From Gemmatimonadota bacterium (lineage in GTDB: Bacteria; Latescibacterota; UBA2968; UBA8231): 8,929 nucleotides of DNA. Positions 1 to 7,800 of the stretch are shown here, in pieces. Both the position numbers and the translations under genes were made by a program. The notes beneath the pieces were generated by a model. That model worked only from the letters and a program-made list of their open reading frames with translations, was not told the origin of the DNA and did not search any database. Location: positions 1-8,929 of the forward strand of contig JAPOZF010000331.1 in assembly GCA_026706165.1 (NCBI GenBank). Direction: 5' to 3'. Each line of letters begins with the position of its first letter. Position 1 is the stretch's first letter.

Positions 1-422
1 GCCATAGACGGAAACTCGGTCTGGTGCCCGATCCGGTTGGCGATGTGCTGATCGATGGAGATCCCGGCGCGGCTGTGGTCCCGTCCACCCGGCTCGCCGG
101 TGTACAAGGAGGCCACCTTCCCGGCGTGTCCCCGCAGCTTCTTCAAGTGGGGATGGGAAAGGTCCTGCAGGATGTTGACCTTGTGCTGGATCGGCCGGAG
201 GGGCTCCAGGGTCGGCTTGAGGGCGAGGGTCGAGCCCTCGCCGGAGGCGCCCCACTCATGGGTGTTGACGCCCAAGGGAAAGAAAGTCGCCAGGAAACGG
301 ATTGGCACCCCGGCCGCAACGTCTCCCACCGGCGCGGCCGCCACGCCGGGAATCGACTCCAGCCACGGGAGAGCCAAGCCTACCCCGGCGGCCCTCAGAA
401 ATGATCGACGATCTTGCAACAT
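1..422 (-). CDS. DUF1552 family Tat-exported protein (N-terminal part)
   Basis: The first 140 residues of a DUF1552 protein are visible; the gene runs off the left edge. Family members are usually a little over 400 residues, so roughly the first third is seen. The N-terminus has a twin-arginine signal (DRRSFLR, Arg5-Arg6), a hydrophobic stretch (residues 11-22) and an Ala-rich region near residue 30 where cleavage could occur, so export of a folded protein is likely. Family features follow: FFPLGVNTHEW (47-57), NILQDLSH (83-90), a YTGEPGG segment (107-113) and GISIDQHIA (120-128). The ATG at 422 is preceded by GGGGAG five bases upstream. The molecular role of DUF1552 is not established. In Planctomycetota and relatives such genes often sit beside DUF1592/DUF1588 cytochrome-like genes; any partner here would lie left of the window. 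Identification rests on recognising the family pattern. Confidence 0.88.
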   Translation of the reverse strand, partial: MLQDRRSFLRAAGVGLALPWLESIPGVAAAPVGDVAAGVPIRFLATFFPLGVNTHEWGASGEGSTLALKPTLEPLRPIQHKVNILQDLSHPHLKKLRGHAGKVASLYTGEPGGRDHSRAGISIDQHIANRIGHQTEFPSM

Positions 423-515
423 GGGCACTCCCCGGAGAAAACGTCCTTTGCCATCAAGCGGTCCGACGGCTCACGATGCTCCGGCACGAGCAGCGCCGTC
501 AACGCGATGACCGAC

Positions 516-545
516 AATATACCCTTTAGCTACGACCTTTGCCAG
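516..545 (-). promoter_or_regulatory. Candidate promoter for the DUF1552 gene
   Basis: On the minus strand, CTGGCA (545-540) and TATATT (521-516) are separated by 18 bases and match sigma-70 type -35 (4 of 6) and -10 (5 of 6) hexamers. It lies in the 144-base gap between the PhyH-family stop and the DUF1552 start and would give a leader of roughly 85-90 bases. This is a pattern match only, and the host's sigma factor preferences are unknown. Nothing else stands out in 423-566. Confidence 0.25.
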
Positions 546-566
546 CGTCCCGCGGCGAGGCAACAG

Positions 567-1412
567 TTAATCGGGCACGGCCTCCGCCGGCAGATGCCGT
601 TCCATCCAGGCCTTGAGGGGAACATCCTCGGGTCCGGGCGAGGTGTAACCCATGCCGCCGGTGCCGGCGCCCAGGAGCTGCCGGCGAATGGGGCCACAGC
701 GATCCATCAGGTGACCTACGGTCATGTCGTCCCGGGGCCTGAGCCAGCGGTAGCTGTAACCGTAGAACAGGACTTTCCGCGTCCAGTCCGAATCGTTGGG
801 ACTGCCCGAGTGCCAGAGCCGCCGGTCGAAGAAGACCGCAGTCCCCCGCGGGACGCAGACGGTCAGGGCGTCGGCCGGGTCGGAGACACCGTCGTCAGGC
901 AGGGCCAATCGGTTGCGCCGGTGGCTTCCGGGCACGATGGTGAAGTTGCCGCAACCGGGTTGCGACGTGTCCGTGAGGAAGAAGCCGATCTTCAATGAGA
1001 CCCGCGGCCGGGGATCGCCTTCCAACTCCAGGTTCAGGCGGCCGCTGTCCTGGTGCCACTCCAGCCGTTTCTTCCCGGGCGGTCGAACCCGTCTGGGCGG
1101 TGTAATGATCATGTCGGTGTGGTAGAGCTGGATGTTCCAGCCGAGGATCCCCCACACCTTGGGGAACGTCAGAGGCCAATCCAGCAATCGGAGGAACAGG
1201 TCGTCGCGTCCGATGAAATCCAGGATATGGATCATCTCTCCGGCATCAATGCCGTTTGTCTGGCGATGCCGGTGATCGAGCCGGTCGACTACCGCGGCCA
1301 GATCGCCGACCAACGACGCCGGCAGGGCATCGGGAACGATGAAATAGCCCTCCTGTTCGAACTTTCGTCGTTCCTTTGCGGTGAGGCGATAGTCGAGACA
1401 ACCGGGTTCCAC
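567..1412 (-). CDS. PhyH-family Fe(II)/2-oxoglutarate dioxygenase
   Basis: A 281-residue cytosolic oxygenase of the phytanoyl-CoA dioxygenase (PhyH) superfamily, which uses Fe(II), O2 and 2-oxoglutarate to hydroxylate small molecules or lipids. The facial triad is present: His120-x-Asp122 in WHQDSG and the distal His201 in RLWHSGSPN. Arg212 in the following strand (WTRKVLFYGYSYRW) is the expected 2-oxoglutarate-binding residue. The N-terminal LTAKERRKFEQEGYFIVPDA segment is typical of the family. The reading frame is open up to a TTG at 1484. I prefer the GTG at 1412 because it has a purine-rich GAGGGGGAG nine bases upstream, gives an N-terminus only about ten residues before the conserved part, and the TTG has no ribosome site. 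The substrate cannot be read from sequence. It is transcribed in the same direction as the PKS genes but separated from them by a gene on the other strand, so a tailoring role is only possible. Confidence 0.9.
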   Translation of the reverse strand: MEPGCLDYRLTAKERRKFEQEGYFIVPDALPASLVGDLAAVVDRLDHRHRQTNGIDAGEMIHILDFIGRDDLFLRLLDWPLTFPKVWGILGWNIQLYHTDMIITPPRRVRPPGKKRLEWHQDSGRLNLELEGDPRPRVSLKIGFFLTDTSQPGCGNFTIVPGSHRRNRLALPDDGVSDPADALTVCVPRGTAVFFDRRLWHSGSPNDSDWTRKVLFYGYSYRWLRPRDDMTVGHLMDRCGPIRRQLLGAGTGGMGYTSPGPEDVPLKAWMERHLPAEAVPD

Positions 1413-1421
1413 TCTGTCCAA

Positions 1422-1430
1422 CTCCCCCTC
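1422..1430 (-). promoter_or_regulatory. Ribosome binding site deciding the PhyH gene start
   Basis: GAGGGGGAG on the minus strand, nine bases before the GTG at 1412. It supports a start 24 codons inside the longest open frame. No convincing -35/-10 pair for this gene was seen between 1413 and 1560. Confidence 0.45.
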
Positions 1431-1571
1431 GACTCGCTCGTCCGCGGCACATCGATGAAGTCTATTCCCGTGCCGGACTTCCAATCGATATCAGAACCGG
1501 ACACGGCAGACAAGCGCTGCAGATTCCGTTGGGCGTTGGGCTTGAGGTGGGTATGAGCCGGCCGGGGCAGG

Positions 1572-1580
1572 TGCTATGAT
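1572..1580 (+). promoter_or_regulatory. Extended -10 promoter element for the STAS gene
   Basis: TGCTATGAT combines the extended -10 TGn with a five-of-six match to TATAAT (TATGAT at 1575-1580). No good -35 is seen at the usual distance, as is common for extended -10 promoters. Initiation about seven bases downstream would leave a leader of about 30 bases that contains the ribosome site. The element overlaps the upstream in-frame ATG at 1576, which argues against that ATG being the start. Confidence 0.4.
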
Positions 1581-1605
1581 GTGGTCATCTATCAGCGAAG
1601 ACTTC

Positions 1606-1611
1606 AAGGAG
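1606..1611 (+). promoter_or_regulatory. Strong ribosome binding site of the STAS gene
   Basis: AAGGAG followed by six bases and the ATG at 1618. This near-consensus site selects that ATG over the in-frame ATG at 1576, which has no such site. Confidence 0.7.
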
Positions 1612-1617
1612 AAAACC

Positions 1618-2265
1618 ATGCCACCACTAATCAAATGGAGCCGAAGATCAGGAATTCTGATCGCGATGCCGGTCGGACGCATTGACGGAAGCAACTACCT
1701 CGAATGCCAGAACATCCTGGAGTCCGGTATCGATCCCGAAGAGGGCGCCCTGATTCTGGATCTTGCGCGCTTGGGCTACATCAGCAGCGCGGGCCTTCGC
1801 GTCTGCCTGGTCATTGCCAAGAAGTTCAACGAACCGGGAAAGGCCTTCGGCATCTGCAACCTCTCCAGTTCGATCCGCGACATCGTCACGGTCAGCGGCT
1901 TTGATCAGATTATCCCGGTGCACGAATCCCAGGGGGCGGCAATCGAAGCCATCACGGGGGTGACAGGCTTCGAAAGCGACCGGGCGGCAACTCAGGCGGC
2001 CAGCACCATCCCGACGAAGCGCGCGGTCAACTTCGATATCGTCGGTGAGAACATCCGGGATATTGCCAATTTCACAATCGAAAAATACGAATACAAGAAC
2101 GACAGAACCCTTTCCCTCCAGGCCCGGGAGGCGGCGATCGCCGGAATTACGAATGCCCTGTGGCGGTTCGTCGAGCGTTTGAGAACCCGGCGCCAAAAGA
2201 TTCTTGAGGAGATGTTCAACTCGGCTGAGAAGGCGTTGGACGAGGTCATCGCCAAGACGGATTAG
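1618..2265 (+). CDS. STAS-domain protein with helical C-terminal extension
   Basis: A 215-residue soluble protein. Residues about 5-115 form a STAS domain of the anti-sigma-factor-antagonist type: the GRIDGSNY segment (20-27), the buried strand ALILDLARLGYI (44-55) and the SSAGLR motif (56-61). Ser57 aligns with the phosphorylated Ser58 of Bacillus SpoIIAA, so control by a serine kinase of the SpoIIAB/RsbW type and a PP2C-like phosphatase is plausible; neither partner is in the window. The C-terminal part (about 140-215) is rich in charged and hydrophobic residues in helix-like spacing (for example FVERLRTRRQKILEEMF, 184-200). I do not recognise it; it could be an oligomerisation or partner-binding helix bundle. 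The start at 1618 is chosen from AAGGAG six bases upstream. The gene is divergent from the PhyH gene and convergent with the reductase-sulfotransferase gene, so it is probably its own transcription unit. Its target is unknown. Confidence 0.88.
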   Translation: MPPLIKWSRRSGILIAMPVGRIDGSNYLECQNILESGIDPEEGALILDLARLGYISSAGLRVCLVIAKKFNEPGKAFGICNLSSSIRDIVTVSGFDQIIPVHESQGAAIEAITGVTGFESDRAATQAASTIPTKRAVNFDIVGENIRDIANFTIEKYEYKNDRTLSLQAREAAIAGITNALWRFVERLRTRRQKILEEMFNSAEKALDEVIAKTD

Positions 2266-2282
2266 CGGCAACGCTGCCGGTC

Positions 2283-2327
2283 GTGCCGATGTGATTTGAA
2301 AGGCCGCGAAAACGGCGCTTACGGCAC
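2283..2327. terminator. Weak nested hairpin in the convergent gap
   Basis: Between two genes that face each other, GTGCCG (2283-2288) can pair with CGGCAC (2322-2327), and inside it GCCG (2303-2306) with CGGC (2313-2316). A hairpin here could serve both strands, but neither side has a clear U-tract and the stems are short with a large internal loop. Offered as the only candidate terminator structure in the 66-base gap. Confidence 0.2.
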
Positions 2328-2331
2328 CAGA

Positions 2332-4836
2332 TCACGCATCGGGATTGCGAATTCCCCTGCGGGTAAGAAAGTCCCCGTATCCCGAGAATGCAGCGTTGAC
2401 CTCCTCGGAAGTCAAGCCGTAGTCCGCCAGATCGTAACGGTGTTTCGGCTGCTTGCGGCGATGCTGCGCTTGCTGGAACAGCCAATCGTCCATGGTGCTC
2501 AGGACCGACTGTTTGAGCGGCCAGTTGAACCGCTCGTAGATACTGTGCACCACGGCCAGCGGATCCTCCACCAGATCGACGTAGTTTACGTCCAGCCAGC
2601 GATGTTCCAGTTCGGGATGGGCTTCCCGGAACTTCACGCCCCTTTCCATCATTCCGCTCATAAATTCCAACAACTCCGCACCGAGGCTTTCCCGCGGCTG
2701 CGGTTGGACGGAAAGTGAGCGGGCCTTTTCCACAAAGCTGTTCCAAGACCCCATGAACTGGCTGGGGCTTCTGTGCGTCTGGATGAACAGGGCGTCGGGA
2801 TAGGTCTCGACCAGGGTCTCCAGCTCCATGAGGTGAAAGGGCATCTTGAACAACCATTGCCCGCGGTGACCAGGCGTCCGTTGCCGACGCTGCCAATTGT
2901 AATGCTGCATGATTCGGCGGTGGTGGGCATAGGCATGCCGCGAACCGGTGGCAGCCAGCCACCGGCCGAATTCGGGGATATGAAATCGAACGGTAGAGGT
3001 CCATGCGCCGAAGGCCATGTTCAAGATCGGGAAGTCCTCTGCCGGTTCGTCGATGTCGAAGTCGTGAACTCCTTTGAAGACTTCGATCACCCGGGACGAT
3101 TCGAGCATTTCCTTGACCCGCGCCCGGCGTGGGTCCTCCGGTGTACCGCCGATCGTGGCGTATTCCTCCTTTGGCAAGACCGGCCCGGCGTACTCATAGC
3201 CCCGCAACGACCAGAATCGCGGGTCCCGGGCCATGAGGCGATGCAGGTAGGTGGTGCCGGTTCGGTTGATCCCGACGATGAATACCGGTCGCGTGATCTC
3301 TTCCCTTTCGATTTCCGGGTACTGCATCCGTTCCCGGGCAAACCCGGCGTTATTCCGCAGGAGACGGCTGAAGTCGAAGACCAGTCCAGGAAGCTTGTCC
3401 TCCAGCAGTCTGACCTCGGAAGTTCGCACCGCGCGTACCAATTGCTCAAGGTTTCGACACATCCAGGCGGGATACGCCTGATCGAAAGAGACTCCGTGGT
3501 CCTCGGCGTAGCGCTCCGCCCGTGAGATCAGGCCGTCGAAGTCCAAGCGGCCCTGTGAAATGGGATGGGGCCATTGCCATTGGTGGTCCATGACCCACTG
3601 GTAGGAGTGTCGAAGCTTGGTCAGCACCCCCGGCCATTGGATCCGGTGCGGGCAGTCCTCCCGGAGCGCACGGTCCGAAATGGGAAACCGGTGCTGCGGT
3701 TTGTCCTGGCTGAACCAATACTTCGCAAAATGATCGAGCACCGCCCATTGTCCGTGAAGGGCCGAGTTCTCCATGGCCTGGCAGGCACGCTTGAACGACT
3801 CGTAGGACACCTCCGGCAGATAGGTCCCGAAATCGGCGAATTCGAGGTCGTAATAGTCCAGTTGGGGGTTGCAACAATGGTAGATGGTGAAACGCCGTTC
3901 GGGATTCAAGGAGATGGCCGTGCAGGCTCGGCTCAGCGTATCGACCGCCTCGTGGCCGGATCGAAAGTTGAGTCCTTCCGGGATGGTTTCGGACTCCAGC
4001 GCGGCAGCGAATATCTTCACCGCCAGGTCGCTTGCCCGGACGAAACCCGTACTGGAGATATTGACATGTGGCAGCCGGAATATCGCCAACGGCAATCCGG
4101 CCTGCTGCGCAAACAGAAGGACCTGCTCGGTTGCCAGCTTGCTCCACGAATACCCCAACAAACCGATCGGAAACTCTCGCTTCATCGTGTCGAGATCCGG
4201 TTGCGCCTGGTGGCCGATGGGTCTGTCCTTGAATTCGCGTGCGAAGGAGTAGAAATACTGCGGAAACACGCCCATGGTCGAGGCGTAGAACAGGTGCTTG
4301 AAGCGCCTGCGCAGACAGAGTTCCATCAGATTGCCGACACTGAGCGTATTGAGTTCCCGGATAGCCAGGTAGGAAGAAGAGAGATTGATATCGGCCGCAA
4401 GATGATAGACGGCGTCGATCCGCTGGCAATAGCTGTTGAATTCGGTTGCGCTCAGACCGAATCGGACTTGGCCGATGTCCCCGGCCACCGCGCGGATCCG
4501 CGGAGCGAACGTGTCCTCCCAGAGGTCCGCCTCTTGCAGGGCGGCGCGCAGGCGCTCGAATCCATGCTCTTCACTGTCGGCCCGGACCAGGCAGTGCACG
4601 ACCAGACGGAGATTCTGTTGAAGGAGGTCGCGCAGAAAGAATCGGCCGATGAAGCCGGTCGCGCCCGTCAGCAAGACCTCTCGGAATTCGGCCGGGGACA
4701 CCGGGTCGGCCGGCGGCTCCTGTCTGATCACGGCGCGGATGGACCGGCGCATGATCTCGACGTCCTTCTGACACTGCGGCGGCAACGTTCCAACGAGCGG
4801 CGGTATTTTGGTGTCGGGCGAGGAGAATTCAGTCAC
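2332..4836 (-). CDS. swfB: Thioester reductase-sulfotransferase fusion (SwfB-like)
   Basis: An 834-residue two-domain cytosolic enzyme. Residues about 50-420 form an NAD(P)-dependent thioester reductase (Male_sterile/NAD_binding_4 type, as in Lys2 and NRPS/PKS R domains): Rossmann motif TGATGFIG (57-64), Ser186-Thr187 in FYASTMG, and catalytic Tyr229-xxx-Lys233 in YSWSK. Residues about 430-834 form a Sulfotransfer_3-type domain: a helical lead-in, the PAPS 5'-phosphosulfate loop GINRTGTT (522-529), a K-x-P-x-H motif (Lys664-His668) and the 3'-phosphate pair Arg689 and Ser697, eight residues apart as in canonical sulfotransferases. The frame is open far upstream into the PKS gene, but the start is the GTG at 4836, with GAGGAA six bases before it and 44 bases after the PKS stop, implying one operon. 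The fusion and its position match SwfB of the sponge-symbiont swf operon as I recall it. Likely role: reductive release of the ACP-bound chain and sulfation of a hydroxyl. The order of action and the product are inferred. Confidence 0.92.
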   Translation of the reverse strand: MTEFSSPDTKIPPLVGTLPPQCQKDVEIMRRSIRAVIRQEPPADPVSPAEFREVLLTGATGFIGRFFLRDLLQQNLRLVVHCLVRADSEEHGFERLRAALQEADLWEDTFAPRIRAVAGDIGQVRFGLSATEFNSYCQRIDAVYHLAADINLSSSYLAIRELNTLSVGNLMELCLRRRFKHLFYASTMGVFPQYFYSFAREFKDRPIGHQAQPDLDTMKREFPIGLLGYSWSKLATEQVLLFAQQAGLPLAIFRLPHVNISSTGFVRASDLAVKIFAAALESETIPEGLNFRSGHEAVDTLSRACTAISLNPERRFTIYHCCNPQLDYYDLEFADFGTYLPEVSYESFKRACQAMENSALHGQWAVLDHFAKYWFSQDKPQHRFPISDRALREDCPHRIQWPGVLTKLRHSYQWVMDHQWQWPHPISQGRLDFDGLISRAERYAEDHGVSFDQAYPAWMCRNLEQLVRAVRTSEVRLLEDKLPGLVFDFSRLLRNNAGFARERMQYPEIEREEITRPVFIVGINRTGTTYLHRLMARDPRFWSLRGYEYAGPVLPKEEYATIGGTPEDPRRARVKEMLESSRVIEVFKGVHDFDIDEPAEDFPILNMAFGAWTSTVRFHIPEFGRWLAATGSRHAYAHHRRIMQHYNWQRRQRTPGHRGQWLFKMPFHLMELETLVETYPDALFIQTHRSPSQFMGSWNSFVEKARSLSVQPQPRESLGAELLEFMSGMMERGVKFREAHPELEHRWLDVNYVDLVEDPLAVVHSIYERFNWPLKQSVLSTMDDWLFQQAQHRRKQPKHRYDLADYGLTSEEVNAAFSGYGDFLTRRGIRNPDA

Positions 4837-4842
4837 GTCTTG

Positions 4843-4848
4843 TTCCTC
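4843..4848 (-). promoter_or_regulatory. Ribosome binding site deciding the swfB GTG start
   Basis: GAGGAA on the minus strand with a six-base spacer to the GTG at 4836, inside the 44-base gap after the PKS stop codon. It fixes the gene start 286 codons inside the open frame, the rest of which overlaps the PKS gene out of phase and shows no homology. Confidence 0.65.
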
Positions 4849-4880
4849 AATGGTGTGGATTCCGAACTGGCCTGTCGGAT

Positions 4881-7800
4881 TCAGCGAGTTGCGAGTTCCG
4901 CCAAGGAGCCCGGTTCGACGCCGAGATCCTGCGGGAAGTGGTCTTCGATCCGGTTGGCGAAAGCCGAGGGCGCACGGCGGACGTGCTGCCCGGCAACGCG
5001 GGCGACATCGTCGCGTCCGGCCGTTGCCGTTTTCGTCTCGTCCTCCTCGACATCCTGCTTTCCATGGATGATGTCCTGGGCCAGCGAGAGAGAGGAGGCG
5101 GTGGTCATCAGTTCCAGAGCACTGACCTGATAGTTGAACTGCATCCGTATGAACGCTCCGAGCTCGGCGACCGAGATGGAGGTCAGGCCGAAGCTGGACA
5201 ACGGTTCTTCCGGACCGCCCTCGTCGTGGCCGCACAATTCGGCCACCTTTCCCGCGATCTGCGTCACTACGGTGTCCAGCGTGAGTTGGCCGCCCACATC
5301 CACCGAGAATGCGTCCGCGTTGCTGAGCACCCGTCCGGTGCGCATGTAATCGGGCGAGTCGACCGTCATTGGCGGACGGGAGAAGACGGCGGTGATGAGG
5401 TGCTCCCGGTCTTTTGTACTGCGCATGGCGTAGTCCAGATTGCTGATGGAGAAATCGGCGCTGACCGGAGGCATGCCTGATGACCGGGTGATGCGCAGTA
5501 CGTGCAGATTGCGCGAGGCCATGCCGGCCTCGGCGACCGCGGCCAGGTTGTAGCTGAGAGCAGGCAGCCCTTCGCGGCGGCGGAAAGAGGCCAGCCCGTC
5601 CAGGAACCCGTTGGCGGCGCTGTAGTTGATCTGACCCGGGTTGCCGAACGTCGAGGCGACGGAGGAAAACATGACGAAATGGTCCAGGGCGCAATCGGCT
5701 GTCGCGTTATGGAGATTGAGGGCGCCGCACGCTTTCGGCGCGAATACCTTGGCCAGCGATTCGGGCGTCAGGTCGGCCAACAGGCAGTCGTCCAACGTGC
5801 CCGCGAGGTGGAACACGCCCTTGAGCGGTCGATCCAACTCGTCCACACACCGCCGGACGTCCGCCTCGCAGGCGACATCTCCCGGGACGACGTCGATCTC
5901 GATCTCCTCGGTGAGGTACCACAAGGCGCTGGTCTTCCGGATCCAGTCGGCAGTACGCCGGCGCTGCGGGTCGCGGTCCATCAGGGTGACGTGGCGTGCT
6001 CCCGCGGCCGCCAGATACGGCAGCAACAGCCGGCCGAATCCGCCGAAAGCGCCTGAGACCAGATAGGTCGCTTCCGGGTCGAGATACGGGCGCAGATCGA
6101 CGATCGGGAAGCCGGGCTCCGGCGGAGCTTTCAGGACCAGTTTCCCCGTGTGCCGGCCGGTGGTCATCAGGCGCAGCGCCCGGGCATATTCGCCATATTC
6201 GAAGCAGGTGATCGGCAATGGCGGCACGGCCTCCTGATCCAGCAGATTCATGCACTCCTGGGAAAGCTCACGCGCCAACCCCGGGTCGTCGTTCATCAGG
6301 CGGTCGATGTCGATGGCCGCGAAGCGAAGGTTCTTGCGGAAGACGCTCAGGCTGAGGGCGCTGTCGGCATAGATGTCCACCTTGCCGATCTCGCAGTGCC
6401 ATCCACCCGGCCGCAAAGCCTCCAGACAGAGGGCGATGTGACGTCCGGACAGGGAGTTCAGGACCACGTCCACTCCCTCGCCGCCAGTGGCCTCCATGAC
6501 CCCTTCGAACCAGTCGAAACTGTGGGAATCGAAGGCCGCTCGCACGCCCATCTCGCGCAGTTGTTGGCGTTTGCCCTCGCTTCCGGCCGTGGCGTAGATT
6601 TCGGCCCCCGCGTGCTTCGCCAGGGCGATCGCCGCCTGGCCGACACCGCCCATGGCGGAGTGGATCAGCACGCTTTGGCCTTTTCGCAGGCGTGCGAGAT
6701 ACACCAGGGAATAGTAGGCGGTGACATAAACCGAAAGCACCGAAGCGGCCTCCTCCATGCTCAGAGACGGAGATTTGACGAACACCAGGTAATCCTTGAC
6801 CACGGCTCGATTGGTGATGCAGCCGCCCTGGGTAAAGGCCACGGCATCGCCGACGCTGCAGGTGCGCACTGCAGGGCCGACGCGGCGTACGACACCGCTC
6901 GCCTCAATCCCCACCGAGCGGCCCAGGGCCGATCGCTCGTAGGAGAGTGCCGGAAGCAACCCCAGCGTCACCATGACGTCGCGGAAGTTGAGCGCCGCCG
7001 CCGCCACGTCGACCTCCACGTCGTACGGCCCCAGCGGGACGGGTTCACAGGTCTTCATCTGCAGACCGCCCACCTGGCCTGGATTGTCCAGGGTCAGCCG
7101 GTATGTCGAATTCTCCCCCGCCGGCACCAGAGGAGACCGCTCCCGAACGTGGATCAGACGCGGCGCCCACACCCGGTTGCCGCGTACCGCCAACTCGCGC
7201 TCGCGCAGGTCGCACTCGTCGAGCCAGGCCAGCGTCTTCAGATCCTCGGCGGCGCCCAGATCCACCAGCCGAAAATCGATGGCGGCTTCCTCGCCCACGT
7301 CCGCGGCGACCTCCTGGCTGATGCTGCGAAAGGCTCCCCACACGGCACCGCCACGCGGTTCCGTCACGTCCAACACGGCGCGGCGCGTCACCACGGTCAG
7401 GCGGCAGGGGCGGCGTGCGTGCTCCACGCGGAAGGGGACAAACGCCTTGACGAAAGAGACCAGACGCCTCACCAACTGCTGTCCGGTCGGGTCTTCCGGG
7501 TCGGCGCCGCAGATGATGTCGATCGCTTCCAGACCGGCCGCTCCGGGCCAGTCGGCGAGATCGCCGACTCGGTCGGCCTCCAGTTCCGAGTAGGAAATGG
7601 GGACCGCCTGAGACGCATCGAGGAATTCCAACCACTCGGCCGCCAAGCTGTCCGGTTCGCCGATGACCCAACGCGGCCCGGCGAGCCGGTGCGGTTCGGG
7701 CGGGTTTGCGTTCAGGTCCGGCGCCTGCAACAGAGTCGTCCTCCGGCCGGCCCGCACCGTGGTCCAGCCGGCGTCCGGCTCAATCGATGATCCATTGCCC

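Noticed and set aside
1576..1617. ATG at 1576 as start of the STAS gene
   Set aside because: It has no ribosome site and sits on the likely -10 element; the ATG at 1618 has AAGGAG at six bases.
1648..2271. 207-codon frame antisense to the STAS gene
   Set aside because: The plus-strand frame has a STAS motif and a near-perfect ribosome site; the antisense frame has neither.
2266..2279. CGGCA-ACGC-TGCCG hairpin right after the STAS stop
   Set aside because: It has only five base pairs and no following T-run, so it is not convincing as a terminator on its own.
3565..5130. 521-codon open frame on the plus strand
   Set aside because: It is antisense to the reductase-sulfotransferase and the PKS end; it crosses two real genes and shows no domain.
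4837..5694. Upstream 286 codons of the reductase-sulfotransferase frame
   Set aside because: This part overlaps the PKS KR-ACP region out of phase, reads as Arg/Gly-rich noise, and a ribosome site places the start at the GTG at 4836.
6150..7790. 546-codon open frame on the plus strand
   Set aside because: It lies wholly opposite the ER and structural-KR part of the PKS, its translation is His/Gln/Arg-rich with no family pattern, and the minus frame is unmistakably coding.
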